From contig NZ_AUGM01000008.1 of assembly GCF_000422665.1 (NCBI RefSeq), positions 141,370 through 205,369 of the forward strand: DNA of 64,000 nt. The letters run 5' to 3'. The notes below the pieces were generated by a model, which was not told where the DNA came from, ran no database searches, and worked only from the letters and a program-made list of their open reading frames with translations. The position numbers and the translations under genes are program-made. This DNA is from Ferrimonas senticii DSM 18821. Lineage in GTDB: Bacteria; Pseudomonadota; Gammaproteobacteria; Enterobacterales; Shewanellaceae. Of this stretch, positions 25,815-37,169 are shown in pieces (position 1 is the first letter of the stretch; each line of letters opens with the position of its first letter).

Positions 25815-26984
25815 CTAAAGCCCCATGGCGTAACGCATCACCTGATGCTTGATTGGACCGGCGTTATTCGCCAGCGAAAAAGTTAAATTCCGAGCCAACT
25901 TAAGCGGCCCAAAATCGTTCGAGAAAACTTGATAAAACAGATCCATCGCCGCTTGCATTCGCAAGTTATCTGGCCGTCGCTGGCGCTGATAGTGAGTTAA
26001 CAGTGGCTGTGGATCCGCGTGCAATTCGCTGACATCGGCAGTCGCCAATAACGCCAGCAATGCCGCCACGTCTTTAAAGCCAAGGTTAACCCCCTGCCCC
26101 GCCAACGGATTGATGGTGTGAGCGGCATCGCCCAGCAGCACCATCCGCCCTTGAAAATAGTGGTTAGCGTGTTGTCGTGTCAGCGGGAATGAGGCGGCGC
26201 GTACCACCTCGAATTCGCCCAAGCGTTCGGCCGGGAATGCCTGAATGATCTGCTGTTTCAGGGCGGCGTTATCCAGCCGCTTCAATTCGCTGATGCGCGC
26301 CGGACTGTCATACCACACCAGCGAAGCGTGCTTGCCCGGCAGCGGCAACAAAGCGCGCGGACCACTGGGGCTAAATTGCTGCCAGGTGATCTGCTGCTGT
26401 TCCGCCTCAGTGTCGATATTGATGATCAGGCAATGCTGGCGATAGTGCCAACCGCTAACGCCAATGTTGGCGGCTTGGCGCACCTTTGACTGGGCACCAT
26501 CACAGCCTAATAACAGCGGCGCGCGATATCCCACGCCATCGACCACCACCTCGGCATAGTCGGCAACTTGCGTAATTGATTGAGGAAGTCCCAGCACCAC
26601 GGTGACATTAGGCAGCGATTCAAGTTGCTGCCACAACGCCAACTGCACCACCCGATTTTCAATGATGTGACCAAGATGAGCATGGCCCAAATCGGCGGCA
26701 TCAAAGCTAACCATCCGCTCTGGCAACTCCCAAGTGGCTAGGGTGCGGTAGGGGGCGGCGCGCATCGCCATCACCCCACCCCATGCGCCTAACTGGGTCA
26801 ACAGTCGTTCCGATGCCGCGCTTACGGCACTAACCCGCAGATCCAGTGGCTGCTGTGGGGTAAAGGATTGTGGTTGCTGGGCCTCAAACAGGATCACCTG
26901 CCAGCCCTGCTGCGCCAGCCCCAAAGCCGCGGCGGCGCCGACCATGCCGCCCCCGACCACCATTACATCCGTCTGAACCGTCAT
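25815..26984 (-). CDS. ubiF: FAD-dependent ubiquinone biosynthesis hydroxylase
   Basis: Flavin monooxygenase of the UbiH/UbiF/UbiI group, which hydroxylates the ubiquinone ring. 389 residues with the FAD motifs VMVVGGGMVGAAAALGLAQQ near the N-terminus, the DG motif LLLGCDGAQSKVRQ, and GDAAHTINPLAGQGVNLGF. The UbiF assignment comes from gene order: as in E. coli, it lies divergent to miaB-ybeZYX-lnt. By sequence alone I could not separate it from UbiH or UbiI. Confidence 0.85.
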   Translation of the reverse strand: MTVQTDVMVVGGGMVGAAAALGLAQQGWQVILFEAQQPQSFTPQQPLDLRVSAVSAASERLLTQLGAWGGVMAMRAAPYRTLATWELPERMVSFDAADLGHAHLGHIIENRVVQLALWQQLESLPNVTVVLGLPQSITQVADYAEVVVDGVGYRAPLLLGCDGAQSKVRQAANIGVSGWHYRQHCLIINIDTEAEQQQITWQQFSPSGPRALLPLPGKHASLVWYDSPARISELKRLDNAALKQQIIQAFPAERLGEFEVVRAASFPLTRQHANHYFQGRMVLLGDAAHTINPLAGQGVNLGFKDVAALLALLATADVSELHADPQPLLTHYQRQRRPDNLRMQAAMDLFYQVFSNDFGPLKLARNLTFSLANNAGPIKHQVMRYAMGL

Positions 26985-27214
26985 TGTTGTTGATCCCTTG
27001 CAACATCAAAGCCGACATTTTACCCATTCATGGTCGCTGGCGCTGCCTCAATAATCGAAATAATGACGCCAACGGCGAACATTTAACCAACATTAAAAGT
27101 GGCTTACAGAGACAATTGGCCAACAGTTGGTCAGCCCTATGGCGTAGGTTGCCGCAGGCGGGTAAAATACGCGGCTAAATTTTTTCCGAACACCAACTTG
27201 AGCGACGCTGATTG

Positions 27215-28645
27215 ATGAGCAAAAAGCTGCACATTAAGACCTGGGGCTGCCAGATGAACGAGTACGATTCAGCCAAAATGGCGGATCTGCTGGATGAAAA
27301 TGGCGGTTACACCCTAACCGAAAACGCCGAAGAAGCCGACGTACTGCTGCTGAACACCTGTTCTATCCGTGAAAAAGCGCAGGAGAAGGTGTTCCACCAA
27401 CTGGGTCGCTGGCGTCCAATCAAAGAAGCCAACCCACACGTGGTGATCGGCGTTGGCGGTTGCGTGGCCTCCCAAGAAGGTGATGCTATCCGTGAACGCG
27501 CACCGTTCGTGGATCTGGTGTTTGGTCCGCAAACGCTGCACCGCATTCCAGAGATGCTGGACAAACTGGCCGCCGGCGAAAAAGCGGTAGTAGACGTGTC
27601 CTTCCCAGAGATTGAGAAGTTTGACCGCCTGCCAGAGCCACGTGCCGAAGGCGCAACCGCCTTTGTATCCATCATGGAAGGCTGTAACAAGTACTGCACC
27701 TTCTGTGTAGTGCCATACACCCGTGGTGCCGAAGTCTCTCGTCCACTGGAAGATATCCTGTACGAAATCGCCCAACTGGCGGAACAAGGCGTACGCGAAA
27801 TCAACCTGCTGGGTCAGAACGTGAACGCTTACCGCGGCGAAGGCATCGATGGCGACATCTGCAGCTTTGCCGATCTGCTGCGTTACGTGGCCAGCATCGA
27901 CGGCATCGACCGTCTGCGCTTTACCACCAGCCACCCAGTTGAATTCACCCAAGACATCATCGACGCCTACGCCGATGTGCCAGAGCTGGTGGACTTCCTG
28001 CACCTGCCAGTACAGGCCGGTTCCGATCGCATCCTGACCATGATGAAGCGCAACCACACCGCGCTGGAGTTCAAGTCGATCATCCGTCGCCTGCGCAAAG
28101 TACGGCCGAACATTCACATCTCTTCCGACTTCATCGTTGGCTTCCCAGGCGAAACCGACGACGACTTCCAGAAGACCATGGAGCTGATCGAGCAGATCAA
28201 CTTCGACATGAGCTTCTCGTTCATCTACTCACCACGTCCAGGCACCCCAGCCGCGGACATGCCAGATGATGTGACCGAAGAAGAGAAAAAGCAGCGTCTG
28301 TACATTCTGCAAGAGCGCATCAACCAGCAGGCGATGCAGTACAGCCGCCGCATGCAGGGCACCGTCCAGCGCATTCTGGTGGAAGGTCTGTCGAAGAAAA
28401 ACGCCATGGAACTGCGTGGCCGCACCGAAAATAACCGCGTGGTTAACTTCGAAGGTCCAGTCGAACTGATTGGCAGCTTTGTCGATGTTGAGATCACCGA
28501 CGTGTATCCAAACTCACTGCGTGCTACTTTGGTGCGTACTGAAGATCAGATGGATCTGCGCCGCGAACTGCGCCCATCCGACATTCTGGCCAAGCGTCCA
28601 AACAACCAGCCGGATGAATTGGGCGTCGCGACCTTCCAGCCTTAA
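27215..28645 (+). CDS. miaB: tRNA-2-methylthio-N6-dimethylallyladenosine synthase
   Basis: Radical-SAM methylthiotransferase that modifies A37 of tRNAs reading codons that begin with U. 476 residues: N-terminal UPF0004 domain with the three cluster cysteines (WGCQMN, NTCSIR, GGCVA), the radical-SAM motif CNKYCTFC, and a C-terminal TRAM domain (near [12 protein letters not shown]). The ATG at 27215 ([11 protein letters not shown]) is preferred over the TTG 3 bases before. First of the miaB-ybeZ-ybeY-corC-lnt series, tightly packed. Codon use is cleaner than in the neighbours (few rare codons), as expected for a well-expressed gene. Confidence 0.97.
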   Translation: MSKKLHIKTWGCQMNEYDSAKMADLLDENGGYTLTENAEEADVLLLNTCSIREKAQEKVFHQLGRWRPIKEANPHVVIGVGGCVASQEGDAIRERAPFVDLVFGPQTLHRIPEMLDKLAAGEKAVVDVSFPEIEKFDRLPEPRAEGATAFVSIMEGCNKYCTFCVVPYTRGAEVSRPLEDILYEIAQLAEQGVREINLLGQNVNAYRGEGIDGDICSFADLLRYVASIDGIDRLRFTTSHPVEFTQDIIDAYADVPELVDFLHLPVQAGSDRILTMMKRNHTALEFKSIIRRLRKVRPNIHISSDFIVGFPGETDDDFQKTMELIEQINFDMSFSFIYSPRPGTPAADMPDDVTEEEKKQRLYILQERINQQAMQYSRRMQGTVQRILVEGLSKKNAMELRGRTENNRVVNFEGPVELIGSFVDVEITDVYPNSLRATLVRTEDQMDLRRELRPSDILAKRPNNQPDELGVATFQP

Positions 28646-28653
28646 GGATAATC

Positions 28654-29748
28654 GTGAGCAACAAACTTCTGACCCTAGAGGTCTACCTAGAGCCTGCACA
28701 GAACGCCCGTTTGGCGGCCCTGTGCGGGCCTTTTGACGATAACCTCCGTCAAATCGAACGCCGCTTGGGCGTAGAGATCAGCTACCACAACAACCACTTC
28801 ACCGTGGTTGGTCAACCGGTGCAAGCCGCCGGCGTGATTGAACTGCTGAAAACCCTCTACATCGACACTCAGCCATTGAAAGGCCAGCAACCGGATCTCG
28901 AACCGGATCAGGTTCACATCGCCATTCAGGAGCTGATCGCTTTGGAAGCGGAAGACACCAGCGCCATGGGCGACGAAGTGTTTTTCAAAACCAAGCGTGG
29001 TGTCCTCAAGCCACGTAACCCCAACCAAGCGCAGTACATCCGCAACATCATCGCCCACGACATCTGTTTTGGCGTCGGCCCTGCCGGTACCGGTAAGACC
29101 TACCTGGCAGTAGCGGCGGCAGTGGATGCCCTGGAGCGCGGTGATATCCGCCGTATTCTGCTCACCCGTCCAGCGGTGGAAGCCGGTGAAAAACTGGGTT
29201 TCCTACCGGGGGATCTGAGCCAAAAGGTTGATCCGTACCTGCGCCCACTGTACGACGCGTTGTTCGAGATGATGGGCTTTGAAAAGGTGGAACGCCTGAT
29301 CGAGCGCAGCGTCATCGAAGTCGCGCCACTGGCCTACATGCGCGGTCGGACCTTGAACGACGCCTTTGTGATCCTCGACGAAGCACAAAACACCACCACC
29401 GAACAGATGAAGATGTTCCTGACCCGTATCGGCTTTAACAGCCGCGCGGTGATCACCGGCGACATCACTCAGGTGGACTTGCCGCGCGGTACTCGCTCTG
29501 GCCTGCGCCACGCCATCGAAGTGTTGCGCGACGTCGATTCCATCGCCTTTAGCATGTTCGCTGCCCAAGACGTGGTACGTCACCCAGTGGTGGCTCGCGT
29601 GGTTGAAGCCTACGAACAGTTCGAGCGTATTGAGCACAAGCAAAAGCTGGAAAAAGACAACCAGCGCCGCGCCGAACAAGAAGCCGCCCAAGCGCTGCTA
29701 ATGCAAAACGCGGTGCAAGCCGTTAAGGCGACCGAGGATAAGCAATGA
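28654..29748 (+). CDS. ybeZ: PhoH-family ATPase YbeZ
   Basis: A 364-residue PhoH-like NTPase, partner of the RNase YbeY in ribosome quality control and rRNA processing. Walker A is [13 protein letters not shown] and Walker [12 protein letters not shown]; the C-terminal tail is charged and helical. The start is a GTG at 28654, 8 bases after the miaB stop, with AAGGAT upstream. The stop overlaps ybeY by 4 bases. Confidence 0.95.
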   Translation: MSNKLLTLEVYLEPAQNARLAALCGPFDDNLRQIERRLGVEISYHNNHFTVVGQPVQAAGVIELLKTLYIDTQPLKGQQPDLEPDQVHIAIQELIALEAEDTSAMGDEVFFKTKRGVLKPRNPNQAQYIRNIIAHDICFGVGPAGTGKTYLAVAAAVDALERGDIRRILLTRPAVEAGEKLGFLPGDLSQKVDPYLRPLYDALFEMMGFEKVERLIERSVIEVAPLAYMRGRTLNDAFVILDEAQNTTTEQMKMFLTRIGFNSRAVITGDITQVDLPRGTRSGLRHAIEVLRDVDSIAFSMFAAQDVVRHPVVARVVEAYEQFERIEHKQKLEKDNQRRAEQEAAQALLMQNAVQAVKATEDKQ

Positions 29749-30194
29749 TCACCCTAGATCTGCAACTGGTTATCGAAGACCAAACCCTGCCAACCGAAGC
29801 CCAGCTGCAAAGCTGGGTAGAACTGGCGTTGGCAAGCCGCGACGAAGCCGAGCTGACCATCCGCATCACCGACAGCGAAGAGAGCCAGCAACTAAACCGC
29901 GACTACCGTGGCAAAGACAAGCCAACCAACGTGCTGTCATTCCCATTTGAAGCCCCACCGGGCATCGAACTGCCGCTGCTGGGCGATCTGGTGATCTGCG
30001 CTGAAGTGGTGGCTCGTGAAGCCGCCGAGCAACACAAAGCACTGCACGACCACTGGGCCCATATGGTGATCCACGGCTGTCTGCACCTGCTGGGCTACGA
30101 TCACATCGATGACGCCGAAGCCGAGGAAATGGAGCAATTAGAGCGTGATCTGCTCGCCAAAATTGCCATTGCCGATCCCTATCAAGAGCGTTAA
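29745..30194 (+). CDS. ybeY: Endoribonuclease YbeY (16S rRNA maturation)
   Basis: Zinc-dependent RNase for 16S rRNA 3'-end maturation and ribosome quality control, 149 residues. The metal motif [11 protein letters not shown] is complete (H-x3-H-x5-H), and the upstream [18 protein letters not shown] is the conserved substrate-site block. ATG overlaps ybeZ by 4 bases. Confidence 0.96.
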   Translation: MITLDLQLVIEDQTLPTEAQLQSWVELALASRDEAELTIRITDSEESQQLNRDYRGKDKPTNVLSFPFEAPPGIELPLLGDLVICAEVVAREAAEQHKALHDHWAHMVIHGCLHLLGYDHIDDAEAEEMEQLERDLLAKIAIADPYQER

Positions 30195-30226
30195 TCTGAC
30201 CTCTGATTTCCAACCTGCGAGAATTT

Positions 30227-31138
30227 ATGCACGACGACCACCCCCCGTCGAGTAACGCCTCCGGTGACAAGCCGAAGAGTTTATTCGATAAGCTGAGTCA
30301 GCTCTTTGCCGGAGAGCCACAAAACAAACAAGAACTGGTAGACGTGATTCAGGACGCCGAAGACCGCGATCTGATTGATGCCGATACCAAAGAGATGATT
30401 AACGGGGTACTGGAAGTTGCCGAACTGCGAGTTCGCGACTTGATGGTGCCGCGCTCGCAGATCATCGCCATTGAAAAGAACCAAACGGTGGAAGAGTTTC
30501 TGCCGCTGGTGATTGAATCCGCCCACAGCCGTTTCCCGGTGATCGATCGCGATAAAGATCACATCGAAGGGATCCTGCTGGCCAAAGATATGCTGGCGTG
30601 GGGCTTTGCCCCGGATGCCGAGCGTAACCTGGAAAGCATTTTGCGCCCTGCGGTAGTAGTGCCAGAAAGCAAACGAGTGGATGCCTTGCTCAAAGAGTTC
30701 CGTCAGGAGCGCTACCACATGGCGATGGTGGTGGATGAGTACGGCGGCGTATCTGGCCTGATCACCATTGAAGATATCCTTGAAGCGATTGTTGGCGACA
30801 TCGAAGATGAAACCGACACCGACGAGGATGATCACAACCACATTCGTCGTCTAAGCCGGAACACTTGGGCCGTCGCGGCCTTAACCGCGGTTGAAGACTT
30901 TAATGAGCACTTCAATACCGAGTTTTCCGACGAAGAGTATGACACCGTTGGTGGCCTAGTCAGCCACGGTTTTGGCCACCTGCCAGAGCGCGGTGAAAGT
31001 ATCGAGATGAACGGTTTCGAATTTAAAGTGGTAAGCGCCGATACCCGTCGTTTGCTGCAGCTGCAAGTTCGTAATCTGGCCATCGTGATGGACGACGAAG
31101 ACAACGCCAACTCCGACGAGGAAACCAGCGCGGCGTGA
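30227..31138 (+). CDS. corC: CorC/HlyC-family CBS-domain protein
   Basis: A soluble 303-residue protein (YbeX/CorC) linked to Mg/Co efflux and to ribosome function in E. coli. It has an N-terminal helical region, two CBS domains ([17 protein letters not shown] ... [40 protein letters not shown]) and the C-terminal transporter-associated domain ([20 protein letters not shown]). An acidic stretch ([10 protein letters not shown]) lies between them. Overlaps lnt by 4 bases. Confidence 0.95.
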   Translation: MHDDHPPSSNASGDKPKSLFDKLSQLFAGEPQNKQELVDVIQDAEDRDLIDADTKEMINGVLEVAELRVRDLMVPRSQIIAIEKNQTVEEFLPLVIESAHSRFPVIDRDKDHIEGILLAKDMLAWGFAPDAERNLESILRPAVVVPESKRVDALLKEFRQERYHMAMVVDEYGGVSGLITIEDILEAIVGDIEDETDTDEDDHNHIRRLSRNTWAVAALTAVEDFNEHFNTEFSDEEYDTVGGLVSHGFGHLPERGESIEMNGFEFKVVSADTRRLLQLQVRNLAIVMDDEDNANSDEETSAA

Positions 31139-32661
31139 ATCTACAAGCGTTAACTTCAACAGCGGGGCTTCGCCCCGCTGTTTTGTATCTACTGGCCGCC
31201 ATCAGTGGCGCCCTGTCTCATCTGGCGTTTGCCCCCTATGATCTGTGGCCACTGCTGCCGCTGGCATTGGCGGCGCTGCTGCACCTTAGCCAGCAACAAA
31301 GCGCCAAAGTCGCGGCGCTGGCCGGCTTAAGTTTTGGCTTTGGCCAATTTATCTTCGGCCTGCGCTGGGTGCATGTCTCCATCGCCGAGTTTGGCGGTTT
31401 ACCGCTGGCCGCATCGGTTGGCTTAATTGCCCTACTGGCGCTGTATCTGGCCTGTTACCCCGCGCTAACCCTGTATCTGCTCAATCGCTATTGTGGTGGC
31501 AGTTGGCTGGCACGGGTGCTGGCATTCCCCGGTTTGTGGCTGGTTGCCGAAGTGCTGCGCGGTAAATTATTCACCGGCTTCCCATGGTTGTGGTCTGGCT
31601 ATTCGCAGGTGCAAGGCCCATTTGCCAGTCTGGTACCAATCATCGGCGTGCTTGGGGTGGGTCTGCTACTCAGCCTGATCGCCGCTTGCCTAGCGGCGCT
31701 GCTGCAACAGCGCTGGCGCTACGCTCTGCCGTTACTGGCACTGCTGGCCTTGCCTTATGGCGTTGACAAGCAGGCGTGGCTAACCCCAACCGGCAAACAG
31801 TTAGACGTGGCCTTGGTACAGGGCAACATTCCGCAAAGCATGAAATGGAACCAAGAGCAACTGTGGCCAACGCTGGTGAAATATCAGGAGCTGTCGCTGC
31901 CGCACTTAGATGCCGATCTAATCGTTTGGCCAGAAGCGGCGGTGCCGGCGCCAGAGACGATGGTCAGCCGTTTCTTAGAGCAGCTTGAACAGGGAGTCAA
32001 CGCCGAAGGCAGCAGCCTTATCACCGGCATCATCAGCATGGATGAGCAGCGCCAGTTCTATAACTCACTGCTGGTGCTGGATCAGGCCAATCGGCAACTG
32101 CCCTACAGCCCGCTTGATAGCAATCGCTACCACAAGCATCAGTTGCTACCAATAGGCGAATTTGTGCCGCTGGAGTCACTGCTACGGCCGATTGCACCGC
32201 TGTTTAATCTGCCGATGTCGAGCTTTGCTCGCGGCGATGCCGTGCAGCCAAACCTTACCGCCGCCGGCGTCAATATCGCCCCAGCCATCTGTTATGAGAT
32301 TGCCTTTCCAGAACTGGTTCGCGGCGCCGTTGATGAGCGCACCGATGTGCTGTTAACGGTATCTAACGATGCTTGGTTTGGTGCCTCTATTGGCCCGCTA
32401 CAACACATGGCGATAGCCCAGATGCGGGCGCTGGAATTGGGTAAGCCACTGCTGCGGGTTACCAACAATGGCGTCACCGCCGTGGTCGATCCATTTGGTC
32501 AAATCAGCGATCGCTTGCCGCAATTTATTGACGCCACTCTACGTACCCAAGTGCCGCTATATCAGGGACAAACGCCGTTTGCCCAATTCGGTCAGTGGCC
32601 GCTGTACTTGCTGGCATTGCTGCTAATAATCAGTGGTATGGCGATAAGTCATCGCCGCTAA
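31135..32661 (+). CDS. lnt: Apolipoprotein N-acyltransferase
   Basis: Inner-membrane enzyme that adds the third acyl chain to lipoproteins. It has 508 residues with about six N-terminal helices and a periplasmic nitrilase domain. The catalytic triad regions are visible: Glu in IVWPEAAVP, Lys in [14 protein letters not shown] and Cys in [10 protein letters not shown]. The start is a GTG that overlaps the corC stop (GTGA). Last gene of the block; a strong stem-loop follows. Confidence 0.96.
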   Translation: MNLQALTSTAGLRPAVLYLLAAISGALSHLAFAPYDLWPLLPLALAALLHLSQQQSAKVAALAGLSFGFGQFIFGLRWVHVSIAEFGGLPLAASVGLIALLALYLACYPALTLYLLNRYCGGSWLARVLAFPGLWLVAEVLRGKLFTGFPWLWSGYSQVQGPFASLVPIIGVLGVGLLLSLIAACLAALLQQRWRYALPLLALLALPYGVDKQAWLTPTGKQLDVALVQGNIPQSMKWNQEQLWPTLVKYQELSLPHLDADLIVWPEAAVPAPETMVSRFLEQLEQGVNAEGSSLITGIISMDEQRQFYNSLLVLDQANRQLPYSPLDSNRYHKHQLLPIGEFVPLESLLRPIAPLFNLPMSSFARGDAVQPNLTAAGVNIAPAICYEIAFPELVRGAVDERTDVLLTVSNDAWFGASIGPLQHMAIAQMRALELGKPLLRVTNNGVTAVVDPFGQISDRLPQFIDATLRTQVPLYQGQTPFAQFGQWPLYLLALLLIISGMAISHRR

Positions 32662-32708
32662 ATTTAATTAACAAAGCTGACTGCAAGCTTAACTCACTTA
32701 ATAATCTG

Positions 32709-32734
32709 CCAACTACCCCATTGGGGGTAGTTGG
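32709..32734 (+). terminator. Terminator after lnt
   Basis: A perfect 11-bp stem CCAACTACCCC / GGGGTAGTTGG with a 4-base loop, followed by AGTTATTTTAG. It ends the miaB-lnt operon. Confidence 0.85.
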
Positions 32735-32911
32735 AGTTATTTTAGTAATAACTTTACTTTTCCCATTTTTATTTTGTTAATTAGCAACAAGTCGCCTTCG
32801 ATTTCAGTTGCATAATATGCGTCAAATCACATATTAAATTAGCAATCAATTTGCCTAGCCTGCCCAGATTCACAATCATAGCGGCATCTCCAATGGATAA
32901 CTTGGCGCTCC

Positions 32912-34906
32912 ATGAACTGGTTAGCTCAACTAAAAATTAAGTACAAACTGATCGTGCTATTGCTGCCCGCCATCATCATCTGTGGCGTGGTTGGCATCGC
33001 CTTTCTGACGACCAAAGTACAGTTACAGCAGCAACTGCAGCAGGCGCTGCAACTCAGTAACTTGGTAACCAAACAGGCAGCACTGGTACATGAACTGCAG
33101 ATCGAGCGCGGCAGCAGCGCCGGCTATCTTGCTGCCGCCGGTAATAACTTCGCCGATAAAGTAAAACAGCAACGGTTAATTACCGACCAGCGGATTAGCC
33201 AACTCCAGCATTTTATTGCCCAACAATCCTTCGCCCCGGATCTTTCTCAGCAACTAACCGCCAGCAATAACAAACTTCACGGTTTAATAAACATTCGGGA
33301 GCAAGTAGATAAGCTAGAAATAAGTGTTAGCGCCGAATTAGCGTTCTATACCGAGCTGGTCCAAAGCCTATTAAATAATATTGATGTCATCGCCAAACAA
33401 AGCGTCGAACCATCAATCGCCATTCGAGCCGCCGCCTACGGCGCCTATTTGCAACTGAAAGAACGTGCCGGTCTTGAACGTGCCGCCTTAAGCACCACCT
33501 TCGGCCAACGCCAGTTTGCCGCCGGCATGCAGCAGCGTTTTGCCCGCTTAGTCTCTGAACAGGGGATCTACCAAGAGCGGTTTATGGCGCTAGCAACCGA
33601 CGCCAACCAACAGCGCTACCGACAACTGCTGACCTTGCCAGCCATTGCGGCGGTCGAACAACTACGCCAGATCGCCTTTGCGGCGCAGCCACAGCAGTTG
33701 CAAGCGCAATCTCCTGAAGCGTGGTTTGCCACGGCGACGGCGCGTATCGATGCCCTTACTGAATTGGAGCAGCAACTTGGGCTAGAACTTATCACTGCGA
33801 CCGAACAGCTGTTGCAGCAAGCGAACCGCGAACTGCTGCTCAGTATGCTTTTGCAGCTGATCACCATGCTGTCGATTTTGTCGTTGATCATCGCCATCGG
33901 TAAACAGCTGAACCACAGCGTGCAAACGTTGCATCAAGGGGTGCTGCACGCCAGCAAAAATCTGGATCTGACCCACCGCATCGATCTGCCCGGCAATGAT
34001 GAATTGAGTCATGTTGCTGGGGCTTTTAACCAGATGATGAATCATTTTCAAACGTTGCTTAGCCAAGTTAATCAAAACGCCCAACTACAAAGCGCTGCCG
34101 TGCGCGATATCGCCAAGCTCACCGCCACCATGAATCAAGCCATCGATGCCGGTTGTCTGCAATCGGAACAAGCGGCAACGGCGATGACCGAAATAGGTGC
34201 CAGTTTGGATGAAACCGCCAGCAATGCCGGCGGTGCCGCTAAAGCCTCGTCACTGGCAAGCAATCAGGGCCACCAAAGCAATCAAGCGATGCTGAACAAC
34301 CAAAACAGCATCACCGAATTGGCGCACAGCATCGGCAGTGCCCATGACACCATTGAGCACTTGGCCAGCGAAGTCGATGGCATCAGCAGTGTGTTAACGG
34401 TGATCAACGACATCGCCGAACAAACCAATCTGTTGGCCTTGAACGCCGCCATTGAAGCGGCTCGTGCCGGCGAAAGTGGCCGTGGCTTTGCCGTAGTCGC
34501 GGATGAGGTACGCAATTTAGCCAAGCGCTCGCAACTGGCGACCGATAACATTCGCGAGATGATTGAAAATCTGAAACAAGCGGCGGCTAAGGCGACTGCC
34601 GCAATCAGCAGCGGCAACCAACAGGCACAGGCCAGCGTTCAGTACGGCGATGACGCTCGGCAACGGATCAATCGCATCGTGGCGCACATTCAAGAGATCG
34701 ATCAGATGAATGAACAGATCGCCGGCGCCAGCCAACAACAAGCGGCGGTGGTTAACAACGTCAGCCAAAATGTTGTCAACATCAGTGACAGCTACGCCCT
34801 ATGTCGGCGCCACGCTGATGAGCTGCAGCATCACGCAGCCCGCCTTAGCCAAGGTAACGCCGCGCTGGCCAATGAGATTGGTCATTTTGTGCTTCGCCGA
34901 CCATAA
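32912..34906 (+). CDS. Methyl-accepting chemotaxis protein with nitrate/nitrite-sensing-type domain
   Basis: A 664-residue chemoreceptor. Membrane helix 1 (about 11-30), a periplasmic helical domain of the NIT type ([20 protein letters not shown] is its signature), helix 2 (about 305-325), HAMP, and a cytoplasmic signalling domain whose hairpin [20 protein letters not shown] then [16 protein letters not shown] is textbook. NIT domains sense nitrate and nitrite in known cases, which fits the nrfA gene about 10 kb away, but the ligand is inference. Followed by a stem-loop. Confidence 0.88.
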   Translation: MNWLAQLKIKYKLIVLLLPAIIICGVVGIAFLTTKVQLQQQLQQALQLSNLVTKQAALVHELQIERGSSAGYLAAAGNNFADKVKQQRLITDQRISQLQHFIAQQSFAPDLSQQLTASNNKLHGLINIREQVDKLEISVSAELAFYTELVQSLLNNIDVIAKQSVEPSIAIRAAAYGAYLQLKERAGLERAALSTTFGQRQFAAGMQQRFARLVSEQGIYQERFMALATDANQQRYRQLLTLPAIAAVEQLRQIAFAAQPQQLQAQSPEAWFATATARIDALTELEQQLGLELITATEQLLQQANRELLLSMLLQLITMLSILSLIIAIGKQLNHSVQTLHQGVLHASKNLDLTHRIDLPGNDELSHVAGAFNQMMNHFQTLLSQVNQNAQLQSAAVRDIAKLTATMNQAIDAGCLQSEQAATAMTEIGASLDETASNAGGAAKASSLASNQGHQSNQAMLNNQNSITELAHSIGSAHDTIEHLASEVDGISSVLTVINDIAEQTNLLALNAAIEAARAGESGRGFAVVADEVRNLAKRSQLATDNIREMIENLKQAAAKATAAISSGNQQAQASVQYGDDARQRINRIVAHIQEIDQMNEQIAGASQQQAAVVNNVSQNVVNISDSYALCRRHADELQHHAARLSQGNAALANEIGHFVLRRP

Positions 34907-34914
34907 CGCCACAG

Positions 34915-34948
34915 TGCCCATTGCCATTAGCTTCAACGGCAATGGGCA
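34915..34948 (+). terminator. Stem-loop after the chemoreceptor gene
   Basis: A perfect 11-bp stem TGCCCATTGCC / GGCAATGGGCA with a 12-base loop, beginning 9 bases after the stop codon. There is no T-tract, so it may terminate weakly or protect the 3' end. Confidence 0.6.
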
Positions 34949-35083
34949 AATTCAACTAACAATACCCAGTCCAACACTAGGATCAGCTATTAAAACGGCT
35001 CGTGTTTAGCGGATAATATATCGGTATCAATCCGGTATTGAGCAAGCCGTTCAACCTTTCTGCCGTTCTAGCCAAAGCGTCTA

Positions 35084-37111
35084 ATGATCCCTTACAACAA
35101 AGATCAATTTTTTCAGCACAGCCACTGCGCCATGCTGGTCTGCGTCAACGATGCCTATTCAACCATTGCTGAAGCCAACCAAGCATTTTATGACTTGGTT
35201 GGCTACAGCCGTGAAGAGATGCAGACTCTGCATCAAAATCGCTTCGCCAGTTTGGTGGTCGACGATCTGCCGCAGATGCTAGAAAAAGTCGGTAGCACCG
35301 TCAGAGATGGCACCACTCTCGATTACGAATTTCGGATTCGCAGCAAATCCGGTGAACTGTTGTGGATCCATGACATTGCGACCTATGACAAGGAGAGCAA
35401 TCTGTTTACGGTGGTGATCATGGACATCACCTACCGGCAAAATACCCTAGAGGCGATCTCCAAAACCGCCAGCATCGATTGCCTCGCCAGCATGCTGTCG
35501 AGCTTGATTGATAACATTCCCAGCCCGATTGCCATCTATAACGGCCACAAACAGCGGATCGTGATTAATCAGTTCTTTAAATCACTTGAGCAGCGCTGTC
35601 TGTACGATCCGACTATCCCGCATGCGGAGCGGGAGGCGTTCTTTGCCATTGCCCACGTCAATATCAGCGAGCAAAGTCTGAATGAACCACGACAATTGAC
35701 CATCGGAGGCCAGACATTTCAGGTGCGCAAGCAGGTGCAACAATCCGTCAGCGATAGCTACATCATCCTGATTTTTGAAGACATCACCGCGCTAAAAGAG
35801 AAACAGCAGCAGTTAACCAAAGCGATTGCCGCCCGCGATCAATTCTTAGCGGTGATCAGTCACGAATTACGCACTCCGATTGCGGCCATGATTGGCTTGA
35901 TGGAGTTGCTCGACTCCCACGTCGACAGCGCTGCCGGCCAAGTGCTGCTGGAAAACGCCAAGCTCTCTGCCGATCGGCTAAAACTGCACGTTAATGACAT
36001 CTTAGATTTCTCTAAAATCGAAGCGGGTCAACTGCAGATCGACGCTACCCATGGCAACCTGCTATTGGAGTGCAGTCCGATCTTTCGCGGTTTTGAAAAA
36101 GTGGCCCACGACAAGGGCTTGCAACTGCGGGTCAACTGGCAGCCCAGCGCTTATGCCTACATGACCTTAGACTGGTTACGGCTGCACCAAATCATCAATA
36201 ACGTGTTATCCAATGCACTTAAGTTCACCGACAGCGGTATGGTGTACACCAATATTCAGGTGACCCAGCAGCAGTTGCATATCAAAGTTACCGATACCGG
36301 CTGCGGCATGACCGCCAAACAGATGAGCAACTTGTTTAAGCCCTTTGTGCAGGGCGACAAAAGCATCAGCCGCAAATATGGTGGCACCGGCCTGGGACTA
36401 TCGATCGTTAAAAACCTGCTGGATATCTTAGGCGGCTGCATTGCGGTGGACAGCAAACATGGCGTCGGCACCGCCGTAACCATTACCCTACCGATTAGCG
36501 CCGAGCCAGTCGTGCTGCCAACAACGACACGTTTCTACAGTAACTGTCCGCAACTGCAAGCGTGGCTTAGCGCCTGGCAGATCAGCGGCGATCCAATCAG
36601 CGCCAGCGAACTGTATCGTGACCGCGAGTCCGCCAACCTCTACCCCGATAGCGTCTATCAACAGGTAGTTAGCTTCAACAGCGACACGCACAAGCCGAAA
36701 GCTCCGTTGAAAAGTAGCGTCGATTACCGGGTGCTGTGTGTCGATGACAACGAGATCAACCGGCTGATATTCAAAGCACAGTTTGACAGCCTTGGGATCG
36801 CTGCCAGTTTGGCCAGCAGTGCCGCTGAAGCACTGCAACTGTTGCTTCGAGCCGACACTAACGGCAAGCCATTTGATGTGCTGGTAACCGATCTGCATAT
36901 GCCAGAGATGAATGGCTTTGAGTTAACTGAAGCGATTCGGCAACAGCCAAGGCTGCAATCGCTACCGGTGATCTGCTGTACCGCCGATAACGCCAAACGG
37001 GTGCAACTGCAAGGCAAGCAACACGGCATGTCGGAAATCGTATTTAAACCGTATACGGTTGCACATCTGCAGCAAGCAATTTTACGGCAATTAAAACCGG
37101 CTGATTGTTAA
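35084..37111 (+). CDS. PAS-domain hybrid sensor histidine kinase/response regulator
   Basis: A 675-residue soluble hybrid kinase. It has an N-terminal PAS domain (EANQAFYDLVGYSREEM ... YEFRIRSKSGELLWIHDIAT) and a second PAS-like region (about 140-240). The H-box is SHELRTPIAAMIGLMELLD. The ATPase domain has NNVLSNALKFTD, DTGCGM and GGTGLGLSIVKNLL. A C-terminal receiver has VDDNEIN, phosphoacceptor TDLHMPEMNG and the lysine in FKPYT. No membrane helices are seen, so it senses a cytoplasmic signal. It lies between the NIT chemoreceptor and the hydrogenase genes; a role in anaerobic control is possible but not shown. Confidence 0.9.
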   Translation: MIPYNKDQFFQHSHCAMLVCVNDAYSTIAEANQAFYDLVGYSREEMQTLHQNRFASLVVDDLPQMLEKVGSTVRDGTTLDYEFRIRSKSGELLWIHDIATYDKESNLFTVVIMDITYRQNTLEAISKTASIDCLASMLSSLIDNIPSPIAIYNGHKQRIVINQFFKSLEQRCLYDPTIPHAEREAFFAIAHVNISEQSLNEPRQLTIGGQTFQVRKQVQQSVSDSYIILIFEDITALKEKQQQLTKAIAARDQFLAVISHELRTPIAAMIGLMELLDSHVDSAAGQVLLENAKLSADRLKLHVNDILDFSKIEAGQLQIDATHGNLLLECSPIFRGFEKVAHDKGLQLRVNWQPSAYAYMTLDWLRLHQIINNVLSNALKFTDSGMVYTNIQVTQQQLHIKVTDTGCGMTAKQMSNLFKPFVQGDKSISRKYGGTGLGLSIVKNLLDILGGCIAVDSKHGVGTAVTITLPISAEPVVLPTTTRFYSNCPQLQAWLSAWQISGDPISASELYRDRESANLYPDSVYQQVVSFNSDTHKPKAPLKSSVDYRVLCVDDNEINRLIFKAQFDSLGIAASLASSAAEALQLLLRADTNGKPFDVLVTDLHMPEMNGFELTEAIRQQPRLQSLPVICCTADNAKRVQLQGKQHGMSEIVFKPYTVAHLQQAILRQLKPADC

Positions 37112-37118
37112 TGCATCT

Positions 37119-37134
37119 CAATCAGTAAAATTAT
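37119..37134. repeat. 16-base sequence shared with 57935-57950
   Basis: CAATCAGTAAAATTAT occurs identically here and in the repeat-filled spacer at 57935-57950, in the same orientation. It may be the end of a small dispersed repeat. Confidence 0.5.
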
Positions 37135-37141
37135 CATTATG

Positions 37142-37169
37142 AAATAGCCAATCAACCGATTGGCTATTT
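37142..37169 (+). terminator. Rho-independent terminator after the hybrid kinase
   Basis: A 12-bp perfect stem AAATAGCCAATC / GATTGGCTATTT with a 4-base loop and a run of T residues. Strong terminator 30 bases after the stop. Confidence 0.9.

Noticed and set aside
27314..28117. 267-codon minus-strand frame opposite miaB
   Set aside because: Antisense shadow in a strongly conserved gene.
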